Positions 36,670 through 45,929 are shown, counted from the first letter of the stretch. The stretch is 64,000 nt of DNA from Gammaproteobacteria bacterium (GCA_002690865.1 NZGG01000032.1:1-64000); one strand, 5' to 3'. Program-made: numbers and translations. Notes: generated from the sequence alone by a model not told the origin.

Positions 36670-37752
36670 TTGTCAAATTTAATAAATCAAATTCATCAGT
36701 CACCTAAAAAATTTGTGCTGGCCCTAACTGGTGGTGGCTCTAAAGCGTTGACTGAGTTACTAAGCGTTCCTGGAGCATCTGCTACAGTTTTAGATGCATC
36801 AATTCCCTACCACCCTGAAGCGCTAGAAACGTACCTCGGCCAAGGAGTTGAAACTGCAGCAAGTTCACTGACTGCAAGAAATCTAGCTATGGCGGCTTGG
36901 CTCCGAGCCTGCGCTATTAATAAAAGCCAAGAAAATGTAGTTGGCGTGGGCGCCACCTGTGCCCTCACAACAAACAGGCGTCGACTTGGTAACAATCGAT
37001 GTTTTATCGCAATACAGACATCATCCCGAACGGAGGAGATCAAAGTAGTGTTAGATGAGGGAGTTCGCACAAGACAAGGTGAAGAAAACCTGGTCTCTGA
37101 TCTAATCATTCATCAGATAGCAGAATGTTGTGGGTTACAAACTCCACGTCTCGAATTCCCTGAGAAGATAGTAAGGCGCTGTCACGACGCATCAGAAAAC
37201 TGGTCCCGCCTGCTCACTGGAAAGCAGAAAACAACACTATCATCTCCTCATTCAATCAATCTTTTCCCAGGGGCGTTTAACCCCCTGCATCAGGGGCATG
37301 AAGAAATTATTGCTTACTCAGAAAAGCTTCTGCAGGGAAAAGTATATCTTGAGGTTTCTATAGATAATGTTGACAAACTCCCAATCGATTTCCTGACCAT
37401 GCAGGACAGGCAAGAGCAGCTCAACGGAAAATCTTTGATTTACACCAATGCCCCAACTTTCATTGAGAAGGCCCGCCTGTTCCCTGAATGTTGCTTTATT
37501 CTCGGAGTAGATACTCTTCTACGCATTATCAACAAAAAATACTACGATAATGAAGCGCTATTAGCCTCCTCCATTGAGGAAATTTATGAATTAGGCTGCA
37601 AAATGTTAGTGTTTGGCAGAAACGTTAACGGACATTTTCTTACCTTAGATAACCTTACACTTCCGGGAAACGTTAAACGTTTGTGCATGGGCGTAAACGA
37701 GGAAGATTTTCGCAATGATGTCTCATCAACTCTTTTGCGAGAGCATGAATAA
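36670..37752 (+). CDS. CinA-like domain fused to a nucleotidyltransferase domain
   Basis: Two domains in 360 residues. Residues 10-165 look like the CinA/PncC nicotinamide-nucleotide amidohydrolase fold (LALTGGGSKALTELLSVPGAS, then VVGVGATCALTTNRRR). Residues 195-360 form a cytidylyltransferase/NMN-adenylyltransferase fold with FPGAFNPLHQGHE (HxGH class, 199-211) and SSTLLRE near the C-terminus (the SSTxxR signature). If both are active, nicotinamide mononucleotide would be handled by deamidation to NaMN and by adenylylation. The start is TTG with GGAAGG upstream. Homologous fusions occur in plants and some bacteria; no function is proven that I know of. Confidence 0.8.
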   Translation: MSNLINQIHQSPKKFVLALTGGGSKALTELLSVPGASATVLDASIPYHPEALETYLGQGVETAASSLTARNLAMAAWLRACAINKSQENVVGVGATCALTTNRRRLGNNRCFIAIQTSSRTEEIKVVLDEGVRTRQGEENLVSDLIIHQIAECCGLQTPRLEFPEKIVRRCHDASENWSRLLTGKQKTTLSSPHSINLFPGAFNPLHQGHEEIIAYSEKLLQGKVYLEVSIDNVDKLPIDFLTMQDRQEQLNGKSLIYTNAPTFIEKARLFPECCFILGVDTLLRIINKKYYDNEALLASSIEEIYELGCKMLVFGRNVNGHFLTLDNLTLPGNVKRLCMGVNEEDFRNDVSSTLLREHE

Positions 37753-37813
37753 AATAAGATATCTAAAGAGCGATCTGCACCTTCATTTACCTAGAACTTT
37801 CACAATCAGCAAG

Positions 37814-39925
37814 TTAGCGCTTGCCTAACACATCAAGAATAAATGCATACTCTAAAGCATCTCGTCTAAAACTAAAGTAATTATCCGATGCGCCATGATG
37901 TCCTGTATTCATATCGATATGTAGTAATAATAAATTCTTATCCCTCTTGAGCCGTCTCAGTCTTGAGACCCACTTTACTGGCTCAAAATATTGTACTCGA
38001 GAGTCATGCAATCCCGTGGTGACCAGCATATTGGGATACATCTGAGCCTTTACTTGATCGTAAGGGGAGTAAGACAGCATATAATCAAAATATCGTTTTT
38101 GATTGGGGTCACCCCACTCGCTGTATTCTCCTGATGTTAGGGGAATTGACTCATCCAGCATAGTCGTAACGAGATCAACAAACGGAACCCGAGCAATAAT
38201 CCCACGATAAAGTTCAGGTGCTTCATTAGCCACCACTCCCATCAACAAACCTCCAGCTGACGCCCCTGCAGCAAAGACCTTTGCGGGATTTATATATCTG
38301 CGTTTCACGAGCGCTCTAGTACCATCAACAAAATCATTAAAAGTATTTTTCTTTCGTAGCAATCTACCCTCGTCATACCAATAACGGCCCATTTCCTCTC
38401 CTCCACGCACATGAATGATCGCAATGACAAAGCCTCTATCCAACAGCGACAATCGCCTTGACTGGAATGCTGCTTGACTGGAGTAGCCGTAAGCACCGTA
38501 GGCATGTAAGTAGCCTGCGTTATAACCTGACGTAAATTTATCCTTTCGGTAAACTAAAGATATAGGTACTTCAATACCATCTCGAGCTTTAAAAACGATT
38601 CGTTCTGAACGATAATTTGAATCATTAAAGTCACCGAATATGTTATCCACCTGTAGCAAATTTGACTCGCCTGTGTGCAAATCATATTCAAAAATACTGG
38701 TAGGCGTCGTTAAACTTGAATAAGAGTATCGCAACGAAGTACTTTGCGAATTAGGATTAGCGTGTATTTTTGCAGAGTATGTTGGTTCACTAAAACTAAT
38801 GAAGCGTTCAGCACTTGTATTTTGATTTATTACTCTAAATCTCGTCAATCCCTGGTAGCGCTCCGCCAGGACAAGATAATCATCAAAGATTTCAAAGTCC
38901 TCTATTAAAACCATATTCCGATGTTCGATAATCTCTTCCCAATACTGACGCGTACCAATTTTATTAGCCTGAACACGCATCAATCTATAATTACGTGCAT
39001 TCCAATTTGTCAGAACATAGAAGTAATCATCGTGATGCCTAATTCTGTACTCGTGCCCTACCTCTCGCTTTAGAAATATTTTAGGTGACGTAGTGGGGTC
39101 CTTAGCATCTACTAGAAGAATTTCGGATGAGTCTGTACTTGAATTAGAAATAGCAATATATTTTTTAGAGCGAGTAAGATAAATGCTCGTATAAAAAGCT
39201 TTATCAATCTCTTCATAAACCAGATTGTCAGCTCCACCTTCAATTTTGTGTCGATACACCTGATAAGGAAGCAGCGTCTGTGGATGCTTCTTTACATAAA
39301 AAAGCGTTTGATTATCGGAAGCCCAAGCAAGGGCTGACGACACTCCTAAAATTTCGTCTGCAAGATATTTATTCTCACTTATATTTTTAATGCGTATACG
39401 AAAGACGCCTCGGCTAACCTCGTCTTCTGCAAATGCGAGCAACTTATGGTCTTGGCTCACACTGAAGTTACCAATTTTATAGAATATCTTGCCATTCGAC
39501 AGTTCATTAGAATCTAGTAGTGTAGTCTCGCCAAGCGAATCAATAAGCGTACGCTTATATACTGGATACTGCCCATCTTCCAAAAACTCCTGGAAATACA
39601 AATACCCATCACGTCGAATCGGAACAGACTTTTTTACACTAGGTAAGCGTGATGAAAGTTCGTGCATAAGAGATTGCTGTAATTCAGTAGTATGCTTCAT
39701 TACTGCATTCGTATAGGCATTTTCTGATTCAAGTAATTTAAGTACTTGTTCATTCTGTCGAAAGTCATCACGAATCCAGTAGTACTCATCAAGTCGATCA
39801 TAGCCGTGATGTTGCAGTATCTTTTGTTGCATTGGTGCAACAGGAGGGACTGGCGTATCAATAGAGTCGCCCTCGTGGGAACACGCCATTGTTAACGTAA
39901 TGATTATTATAATGAAAATGCGCAT
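37814..39925 (-). CDS. ptrB: S9 family oligopeptidase (prolyl oligopeptidase / oligopeptidase B)
   Basis: A 703-residue serine peptidase with N-terminal beta-propeller and C-terminal alpha/beta-hydrolase domains. Typical oligopeptidase B traits are YDRLDEYYWIRDD near the N-terminus, VIAIIHVRGGEEMGRYWYDEGR, the nucleophile motif GASAGGLLMG, the catalytic Asp in GLHDSRVQYFEP and the His in NTGHHGASD. A lipoprotein-like signal (Cys15 in LTMAC) suggests export to the periplasm, though the -3 position is unusual. It cleaves short peptides after basic residues. It is convergent with the CinA-fusion gene. Confidence 0.92.
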   Translation of the reverse strand: MRIFIIIIITLTMACSHEGDSIDTPVPPVAPMQQKILQHHGYDRLDEYYWIRDDFRQNEQVLKLLESENAYTNAVMKHTTELQQSLMHELSSRLPSVKKSVPIRRDGYLYFQEFLEDGQYPVYKRTLIDSLGETTLLDSNELSNGKIFYKIGNFSVSQDHKLLAFAEDEVSRGVFRIRIKNISENKYLADEILGVSSALAWASDNQTLFYVKKHPQTLLPYQVYRHKIEGGADNLVYEEIDKAFYTSIYLTRSKKYIAISNSSTDSSEILLVDAKDPTTSPKIFLKREVGHEYRIRHHDDYFYVLTNWNARNYRLMRVQANKIGTRQYWEEIIEHRNMVLIEDFEIFDDYLVLAERYQGLTRFRVINQNTSAERFISFSEPTYSAKIHANPNSQSTSLRYSYSSLTTPTSIFEYDLHTGESNLLQVDNIFGDFNDSNYRSERIVFKARDGIEVPISLVYRKDKFTSGYNAGYLHAYGAYGYSSQAAFQSRRLSLLDRGFVIAIIHVRGGEEMGRYWYDEGRLLRKKNTFNDFVDGTRALVKRRYINPAKVFAAGASAGGLLMGVVANEAPELYRGIIARVPFVDLVTTMLDESIPLTSGEYSEWGDPNQKRYFDYMLSYSPYDQVKAQMYPNMLVTTGLHDSRVQYFEPVKWVSRLRRLKRDKNLLLLHIDMNTGHHGASDNYFSFRRDALEYAFILDVLGKR

Positions 39926-40060
39926 AGCAAAAGATATCTCATCAAACTAATTTAAGGAAACAATTGGATATCCTTAAACTCAAATGAATTTCAACTCTAA
40001 AAAGAGAACCCCCAAACACTTGAATAATCACTATAAGGCTAACAATACAATTTTTTTTGA

Positions 40061-40089
40061 TTGACCGCATACAATAACCATGATTATAT
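40061..40089 (+). promoter_or_regulatory. candidate promoter of imuA-imuB
   Basis: TTGACC (40061-40066) and TTATAT (40084-40089) are 17 bases apart. Transcription would start near 40096, inside the LexA box at 40094-40109, which is the arrangement expected of a LexA-repressed promoter. Confidence 0.55.
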
Positions 40090-40093
40090 AATA

Positions 40094-40109
40094 CTGTATA
40101 TATAACCAG
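40094..40109 (+). promoter_or_regulatory. LexA (SOS) box upstream of imuA
   Basis: The site is CTGTATATATAACCAG, i.e. CTG-N10-CAG. With flanks (40092-40111) it differs from the E. coli consensus TACTGTATATATATACAGTA at two positions. It lies eight bases before the imuA ATG and overlaps the predicted start of transcription. LexA bound here would repress imuA-imuB until DNA damage. This fits the known SOS control of ImuA/ImuB mutasome genes. Confidence 0.9.
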
Positions 40110-40116
40110 TACTATA

Positions 40117-40878
40117 ATGACTAGTCCAACGGATAAATTAGAACATCTCATAAGCGAAAGCGGGCTTTGGCGAGCTTCAAATATCAATTATGAATTTCGA
40201 CAAGGCATACCTTCCGGCTATCCTCTGCTTGATAGCCATCTAACCAGATCAGGCTGGCCAACAGATGGTGTAACAGAATTTCTGTATGACCATTACGGTA
40301 TTGGGGAACTACGTTTATTAGCTCCTGCTCTCGCATATCTAAGTCAACGGCAATCTAGAAAGATACTCATGATTTCACCACCTTTCATCCCTTATCCACC
40401 AGCTTTGAATGCATGTGGTATTAATTTACGAGAATTATTTATTGTTCAACCAAAAACTATACAGGATACCCTATGGGTTCTGGAGCAGGCACTTAGCTCG
40501 AGAAGCTGTAGTGCAGTAATCGCTTGGCCGCAAAAAATCTCAGATAAGCAAGTCCGGCGGCTACAGGTAATAAGCAAAGAAGGCAACACTTGGAACATTT
40601 TATTTCGCCGGACAAATGTAGAAGCATCACCCGCAGAATTACGCATCCGTTTATATACAGTCAATAGTCACTCTCATCCATATAGTTCAGTTCATGTAAA
40701 GATTGTTAAACAGCGCGGTGGCTGGGAGAGTAATATTTTTAGAATTAATTTTGTCGACAATCTTAATCAAAAAACACCTGATTTTTCTAAGCTCCTAGTT
40801 AACTACTCTGATCATAATGATACGAACATATTACAATGGCCTATGGATTTGCCTCCATTTCCAACAGTTACCGATTGA
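40117..40878 (+). CDS. imuA: translesion synthesis-associated protein ImuA
   Basis: ImuA is a RecA/SulA-like accessory protein of the ImuA-ImuB-DnaE2 mutasome. The 253 residues show GIPSGYPLLDSHLTRSGWPTDGVTEFLYDHYGIGELRLLAPAL, typical of the family, then ILMISPPFIPYPPALNACGI and VIAWPQKISDKQVRRLQ. The Walker A motif of RecA is degenerate, as usual. It is preceded by a LexA box. The end overlaps imuB by 62 bases. Confidence 0.92.
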   Translation: MTSPTDKLEHLISESGLWRASNINYEFRQGIPSGYPLLDSHLTRSGWPTDGVTEFLYDHYGIGELRLLAPALAYLSQRQSRKILMISPPFIPYPPALNACGINLRELFIVQPKTIQDTLWVLEQALSSRSCSAVIAWPQKISDKQVRRLQVISKEGNTWNILFRRTNVEASPAELRIRLYTVNSHSHPYSSVHVKIVKQRGGWESNIFRINFVDNLNQKTPDFSKLLVNYSDHNDTNILQWPMDLPPFPTVTD

Positions 40879-42274
40879 AATATTTACTCGAGAGAGGACT
40901 GAAAAACCTGTCGTCGTTACCGCTAAAAAACACGTCGTCAACCTCAATCATAGTGCTTCAGTATTAGGCATAAGTATCGGCAATAGCTTAGATACGGCAC
41001 ATATACTGGCAGGCAATCTAGTTTCTTTTGAAAAAGACGAAGAAAAAGAACTCGCTACTTTAAAGCACCTAGCTCAATGGGCCTATCAATTTACGTCCAA
41101 AGTCTCGATCAAAGCACCTAATAGTATCCAGCTAGATGTTAAATCTTCATTGAAGCTTTTTCTTGGCGTCAAAAATATAAAGTCGAAGCTACAAATAGGA
41201 TTACAACAGATGGGCTTTTCTGCACAAATAGGAATACATAAAACACCGCTTGCAGCTCTTGCTATAGCCAAGGGCGGCAGCTCCTCACTAAAAAACACCC
41301 CTATAGATAAGCTAGATATTGAACCACAGATTATTGAAGAGCTAAAGAAGATAGGAGTTTATTCTCTAACAAACATTCTCGATTTACCACAAAGTGGACT
41401 AACAAGACGCTATGGAGTCTCAGTTATCGACTATTTAAAGCGTCTAATGGGTGAAAAACCAGATCCCCAAATATTCATTAATGAACAACCCGACTTTTCA
41501 AGTGAAATCAATTTCCTTAGTGAAATTACAAATCTTAAAGCTCTCTTGTTCCCAATGCGAAGATTATTGAATGAGCTTTATGAATTTTTAATTTCAAGAC
41601 AACTATCAATAAATACTTTCACATTCAAACTAGCTCATCGCAAAAACCCAACAAAATCTTTCCATATTTATCTTACGGAACCAACGAGTAATGTCTCTAC
41701 TTTTTTATTGCTAAGTGAACTACACCTCGAGAAAATTCGGGGTATCCAAGAGGTTGACTCCCTAAAACTAACCGCCCGTAATTTTTTTCCAATATCTTCT
41801 TTATCGGGAGACTTATTCCATGGAACTCAATTACAGCAGAAAGACAGTCGCATTACCGATGTCTCGGACGGAGAGGATTGCAATCGCTTATTCAATATAC
41901 TAAATGCCCGTCTTGGGCCAAATGTCTACTTCCAATTATCCCAAGAAAACGACCATCGACCTGAAAAGGCTTGGCGCGTTATACCGCATGATACAAGACC
42001 AAAGATGCCACATGATTTCGTTACCATTAATAATCGACCGATGTTCCTATTACCTAAACCCAGGAAACTGAAATTACAAAAAAATCAGCCTTTCCTAAAT
42101 GGTAAATTACTATTACTACATGGACCAGAACGTATTGATTATGGATGGTGGGATTACAATATAAATAGAGATTACTACGTAGCAAGGGACAACCATACTA
42201 ACTCAATTTATTGGATCTTCCGTGATCGAGATCATCAAGACCTACAATGGTTTTTGCATGGCATCTTCTCCTAG
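40817..42274 (+). CDS. imuB: Y-family DNA polymerase-like protein ImuB
   Basis: ImuB is a catalytically dead Y-family polymerase homologue that links DnaE2 to the sliding clamp. Here the N-terminal strand reads LWICLHFQQLPIEIF and lacks the DxD of active polymerases, while the helix-hairpin-helix (LKKIGVYSLTNILDLPQSGLTRRYG) and the little-finger region remain. The C-terminal QDLQWFLHGIFS is the typical ImuB tail. At 485 residues it is full length. The ATG at 40817 lies inside imuA (62-base overlap); conserved sequence begins at codon 9, so at least 38 bases are truly shared. Confidence 0.93.
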   Translation: MIRTYYNGLWICLHFQQLPIEIFTRERTEKPVVVTAKKHVVNLNHSASVLGISIGNSLDTAHILAGNLVSFEKDEEKELATLKHLAQWAYQFTSKVSIKAPNSIQLDVKSSLKLFLGVKNIKSKLQIGLQQMGFSAQIGIHKTPLAALAIAKGGSSSLKNTPIDKLDIEPQIIEELKKIGVYSLTNILDLPQSGLTRRYGVSVIDYLKRLMGEKPDPQIFINEQPDFSSEINFLSEITNLKALLFPMRRLLNELYEFLISRQLSINTFTFKLAHRKNPTKSFHIYLTEPTSNVSTFLLLSELHLEKIRGIQEVDSLKLTARNFFPISSLSGDLFHGTQLQQKDSRITDVSDGEDCNRLFNILNARLGPNVYFQLSQENDHRPEKAWRVIPHDTRPKMPHDFVTINNRPMFLLPKPRKLKLQKNQPFLNGKLLLLHGPERIDYGWWDYNINRDYYVARDNHTNSIYWIFRDRDHQDLQWFLHGIFS

Positions 42275-42341
42275 GAGTTACATAAAGACATGTCACGCAA
42301 CAAATGAGATAATTGGAATTGAATATCTCTTGGGATTCACC

Positions 42342-42812
42342 ATGACCAGACTATATGAGTTAGAAATGTACTCTATTACAGGGGAGTTAATACCCTTTTC
42401 CAATTTTCGTGACCAAGCCCTACTAATTGTTAATCTTGCAAGTCTTTGTGGTCTTACAACCCAGTACGAAGGTCTATGTAAACTCCATAAGCAAGGTGTC
42501 GTGAAGGTTTTAGGATTTCCATGCAACCAGTTTGGAAATCAAGAACCAGGTACAGACGAGGATATTCTAAAGTTCGCCAAGTCACGGTATGATTCCAACT
42601 TCCCCATATTTTCAAAGGTTGAGGTCAACGGAGAGAATACTTGCGAGCTTTACCAATGGTTAAAATCAGAGAAAGCTGACGCCGAAGGGAATAGCGATAT
42701 TAGCTGGAATTTCACAAAATTCTTGGTGAGCGAAGATGGAGAGGTGCTTGCTCGCTTTGCCCCAGGAATAACACCAGATGACATCAGCACAAAATTAGAA
42801 GATTACCTGTAA
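42342..42812 (+). CDS. glutathione peroxidase family protein
   Basis: The 156-residue thioredoxin-fold peroxidase carries LYELEMYSITGELIPFSNF, NLASLCGLTTQYEGL with the peroxidatic Cys, GFPCNQFGNQEPG, and WNFTKFLVSEDGEVLARFAPG with the catalytic Trp-Asn. It reduces hydroperoxides, in many bacteria with thioredoxin rather than glutathione. I start at ATG 42342 (GGGA upstream); a longer frame from 42222 overlaps imuB and has no conserved residues. It sits 67 bases after imuB, so SOS readthrough is possible. Confidence 0.92.
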   Translation: MTRLYELEMYSITGELIPFSNFRDQALLIVNLASLCGLTTQYEGLCKLHKQGVVKVLGFPCNQFGNQEPGTDEDILKFAKSRYDSNFPIFSKVEVNGENTCELYQWLKSEKADAEGNSDISWNFTKFLVSEDGEVLARFAPGITPDDISTKLEDYL

Positions 42813-42820
42813 TTCGTCAC

Positions 42821-43528
42821 CTGATTACAATTTTTGGTCGTAAACCGGTTCTGGAAGCACTGCAATCCGAGCAAAAAACATCACGTCTACATATCGTCAG
42901 GAATATCAAACACTCGGCTATTGTTAGACAAATTATGGACCTCGCGGAGTCTAAAGAGACGGAGGTGAAATACCACAGTCGAAGAGAACTCTCCTATATA
43001 TCGAAGCATAGCCGGCAAGACCAAGGAGTAGCCCTTGACCTCATTGCGCCCAAGCTTAACGTACTGGAAGACCTACCAAATGATGCTACAAATCTCATCG
43101 CCCTTGATGGCATTACTAACCCACAAAACCTTGGCATAATTATTCGCTCAATAGCTGCCTCTCCCCTAGATGGCTTAATTCTGCCAAGAAAGGGTAACGC
43201 TGCAGTTGGGCCTCTTGTATACAAAGCTAGCGCAGGAATTCTTCTAAAGGCAAATATCTACGAATGCGACACTACAATTACAGCATTGAATTACCTCAAA
43301 GAGTGTCACTTCAATCTCTACGGTCTGTCGAGCCACAGCAAAACAATTTTCAACACTATAGTTTCAAAAGATCCATCAGTTTTTATCCTAGGCAATGAAA
43401 GCAGAGGGCTCTCGCCTGAAGCAGAAACACTATGCGACGAGCTCGTCAGCATACCTATGAATAATGATGTCGAATCTATTAACGTAAGCGCTGCAGCGAC
43501 ACTTGTAGCATTCCGACATCTGTATTGA
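42821..43528 (+). CDS. rlmB: TrmH/SpoU-family RNA 2'-O-methyltransferase (RlmB-like), non-canonical start inferred
   Basis: The SPOUT knot motifs are complete: LDGITNPQNLGIIIRSIAA, PSVFILGNESRGLSPEAE and SIPMNNDVESINVSAAATLVAF. The only ATG (42935) would remove most of the N-terminal substrate-binding domain; upstream in-frame sequence gives FGRKPVLEALQSEQKTSRLH, matching that domain. No ATG, GTG or TTG exists between that region and the upstream in-frame TGA at 42779. CTG at 42821 or ATT at 42812 or 42824 must be the start if the gene is intact. Likely methylates a guanosine or uridine of 23S rRNA or tRNA; the target is unproven. Confidence 0.82.
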   Translation: MITIFGRKPVLEALQSEQKTSRLHIVRNIKHSAIVRQIMDLAESKETEVKYHSRRELSYISKHSRQDQGVALDLIAPKLNVLEDLPNDATNLIALDGITNPQNLGIIIRSIAASPLDGLILPRKGNAAVGPLVYKASAGILLKANIYECDTTITALNYLKECHFNLYGLSSHSKTIFNTIVSKDPSVFILGNESRGLSPEAETLCDELVSIPMNNDVESINVSAAATLVAFRHLY

Positions 43529-43626
43529 ATCGAAGTTCGATCAAGAGGCCTGTTGTATTGGTTATAATGAGCGGGTATCGTTGCCCGAAGCTATTGGCGC
43601 ACCTACAATTAACAATTGAAATTTTT

Positions 43627-44979
43627 ATGAAACGAGTTTGGATAATTCTCTCATTAACGATCTTAATGAGCGGATGTGGAAATGAAAGTGGTTTCAACGA
43701 ACAAGATCTGAGAATTCCTTCAGGCTTTGTGCGCGTTGTGCATGCGATGCCTGACGGTCCTCGACTCGTAACACAAATCCAAGCCCAAAGACTCCCCTCA
43801 TTAAACTTTGGAGAATCTACCCCCTATCAATCGACTATTCCAGAGATTGAAAGGAAGTTAGAAATTAGTTTCTTCAATGGTAGCGATGAAACAATCGTCG
43901 CCACACAGACTATCAACGTGCCCAATGGACATCTTTTCACCATTATCATCGCGGGAACCATGGCCACTCCAGAAATCATCACTTTCACAAATGAACAACC
44001 AGTCTCGACAGATGATATCTCTATTCAAATATTCAATGGATCTGTTGGTACTTCAGCATCATATGACTTCTTTTTGACTCGCGGGAATGAGTCTCTTACT
44101 ATGCCCACGACTCAACTGTCTTCTCTTCAGCTATCCGAGAACTATTCAGTAGCAGCTGGATCGAACTACCGCCTACAATTTTCTGGAACAGGAAATAGCG
44201 AGATTATTTGGAACTCGGGACTTTTCGAAATCGATGAAGCGAGCTCCAATCCTTTATTCCTGCTTTTAGATAATTTCGGAGCAAGCTCAGAGGCTGTCAA
44301 TCTCATAGGCTACGATAATCAGAAGATTGTATTTCCAGAAGATTCCACCATAAGTGCAATACGTGTCGCTCATATGATGGCTGATACTGATCCATTAGAT
44401 ATATATGTTGAGGGAGTGCTAGTTGGCGAGAATATTAGTTTCCAACAAATTGGCTCGATTAAAGAAGTCACACCTGGAAATAAGACTTTTTCAGCAACAA
44501 TCACAGGGAATCCCGAAGATATTATTCTGCAAGAGACTTTGGATATAAGTGCTGGTAATTTCCACACCGTAGCGCTCATTAACAGCATAGAGGAGCCTCT
44601 AGCTGTAATTAATACGGATTCTTTTCGAAGAATTCCCCAAGCCATCACACTAACAATTAGCAACTACTCAACGATCGCTCCTGATATCAATATTTTCGTT
44701 TTAGAAAGGGGTCAAGACCCTAGTGATTCCTTTCCGCTAACGCAGCAGAGTTTCGGTCAGACTACCATTAATGTATTACCGGAAAACAACTACGAATTAT
44801 TGGTTTACAATCGCCTCACTAATGCACTTGTCGCTGGCCCTTTAACTCTAGCAGCGGCGGGCAACACTCTTTATAAGATCTATATCATAGACCAAACTGA
44901 CTCAGGGCAGTCTATCGACCTTCTATTAGGTGATGACTTAGATCCACCCTTTGAACCTAGATCAGCTAGTACTGAATGA
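43627..44979 (+). CDS. DUF4397-containing lipoprotein
   Basis: A 450-residue protein with a lipoprotein signal (Cys17 in LMSGC). It contains DUF4397-like beta-sandwich repeats: VRVVHAMPDGPRLVTQIQ (from about 32), a second weaker unit around 135-215 and another starting IRVAHMMADTDPLDIYVEG (about 242), with a possible fourth after 340. The repeat pattern [IV]R-V-x-H-x-M/A-x-D suggests surface or periplasmic structural use. I chose ATG 43627; an in-frame ATG at 43525 lacks a signal sequence at its start. It overlaps the phosphotriesterase-like gene by four bases. Confidence 0.8.
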   Translation: MKRVWIILSLTILMSGCGNESGFNEQDLRIPSGFVRVVHAMPDGPRLVTQIQAQRLPSLNFGESTPYQSTIPEIERKLEISFFNGSDETIVATQTINVPNGHLFTIIIAGTMATPEIITFTNEQPVSTDDISIQIFNGSVGTSASYDFFLTRGNESLTMPTTQLSSLQLSENYSVAAGSNYRLQFSGTGNSEIIWNSGLFEIDEASSNPLFLLLDNFGASSEAVNLIGYDNQKIVFPEDSTISAIRVAHMMADTDPLDIYVEGVLVGENISFQQIGSIKEVTPGNKTFSATITGNPEDIILQETLDISAGNFHTVALINSIEEPLAVINTDSFRRIPQAITLTISNYSTIAPDINIFVLERGQDPSDSFPLTQQSFGQTTINVLPENNYELLVYNRLTNALVAGPLTLAAAGNTLYKIYIIDQTDSGQSIDLLLGDDLDPPFEPRSASTE

Positions 44980-45929
44980 CCAAAATCAACTCAGTGATGG
45001 GTCCAATCGATACGAAAGATCTCGGATTCACGCTGATGCACGAACATGTGATGGTTAGTGCAAGCGGCCTGTATGACTCGTATCCCGATCTACTGGGACC
45101 TAATCGAGAAGAGAGAGCAACGCAAACCCTTATCAACGCAAAGAACGCGGGTATAGACACAATCGTAGACGCAACTACTTTTGATTTGGGTAGAAAAGCA
45201 CCACTTCTAAGAGAAGTTTCAAAAAATTCAGGTGTCAATATTATTAACGTGACTGGATGGTGGCTCGATGTACCCCGCTTCATGGTAGGTGTCTCTGCAG
45301 ATCAAATGGCCCAGGAGTTTCGTCGTGATATTGAGGAAGGCTTTCGTGGAACCGATATCAAAGCAGGCTTGCTCAAATGTGCCGCAGATTTTGAGGGTGT
45401 GACTGCCCCTCTCGAAGTAATGACTCGTGCGGTAGCAAAGGTCCATGTAAGCAGCGGGTTACCTATCATGGTTCACTCTTATCCAGCAGGGCAATTAGCA
45501 CGCAGGCAGATAGCTATTCTTAAGGAGGAAGGTGTCGACCTTACCCGCGTAAAAATTGATCACTCAAATGATACAACTGACATTGAATATTTAAGGTGGG
45601 TTCTTGATCAAGGTTGTTATCTAGGAATGGATCGTTACCCTGGACGTTTTGTCAGCCCTCATATGAGAACCACAACATTAAAATCGCTTATTGATGATGG
45701 GTATGCTGATCGACTTTGCCCTTCCCATGATTGTATTTGTCTCGGTATCCTTAACCAGCATCCAGACGGTAGCTTACCCCAAGAACATAAATTTTCTCCG
45801 GGCAATCCTTATCAATACCTTTATATGAAATATGAAGTTATCCCAGAACTAAAGACAATGGGCGTTTCAGATAACACTATACATATGCTCTTCGTTGATA
45901 ATCCCAGACGATTTTTTGAAGGTATTTAA
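44976..45929 (+). CDS. phosphotriesterase family metallohydrolase
   Basis: A 317-residue amidohydrolase-fold enzyme. The metal site is readable: LMHEHV (His22, His24), the bridging carboxylated Lys134 in AGLLKCAAD, His167 in IMVHSYPAG, His196 in KIDHSND and Asp252 in CPSHDCIC. Members hydrolyse phosphotriesters, lactones or unknown esters; a lactonase-like activity is more common than true phosphotriesterase activity. No signal peptide. It starts by overlapping the lipoprotein stop (four bases), so the two are co-translated. Confidence 0.88.
   Translation: MTKINSVMGPIDTKDLGFTLMHEHVMVSASGLYDSYPDLLGPNREERATQTLINAKNAGIDTIVDATTFDLGRKAPLLREVSKNSGVNIINVTGWWLDVPRFMVGVSADQMAQEFRRDIEEGFRGTDIKAGLLKCAADFEGVTAPLEVMTRAVAKVHVSSGLPIMVHSYPAGQLARRQIAILKEEGVDLTRVKIDHSNDTTDIEYLRWVLDQGCYLGMDRYPGRFVSPHMRTTTLKSLIDDGYADRLCPSHDCICLGILNQHPDGSLPQEHKFSPGNPYQYLYMKYEVIPELKTMGVSDNTIHMLFVDNPRRFFEGI

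Noticed and set aside
43529-43541. Short palindrome ATCGAAGTTCGAT just after the rlmB-like gene
   Set aside because: The arms are only six bases with a single-base centre, so it cannot form a useful hairpin, and no neighbouring promoter gives it a role.
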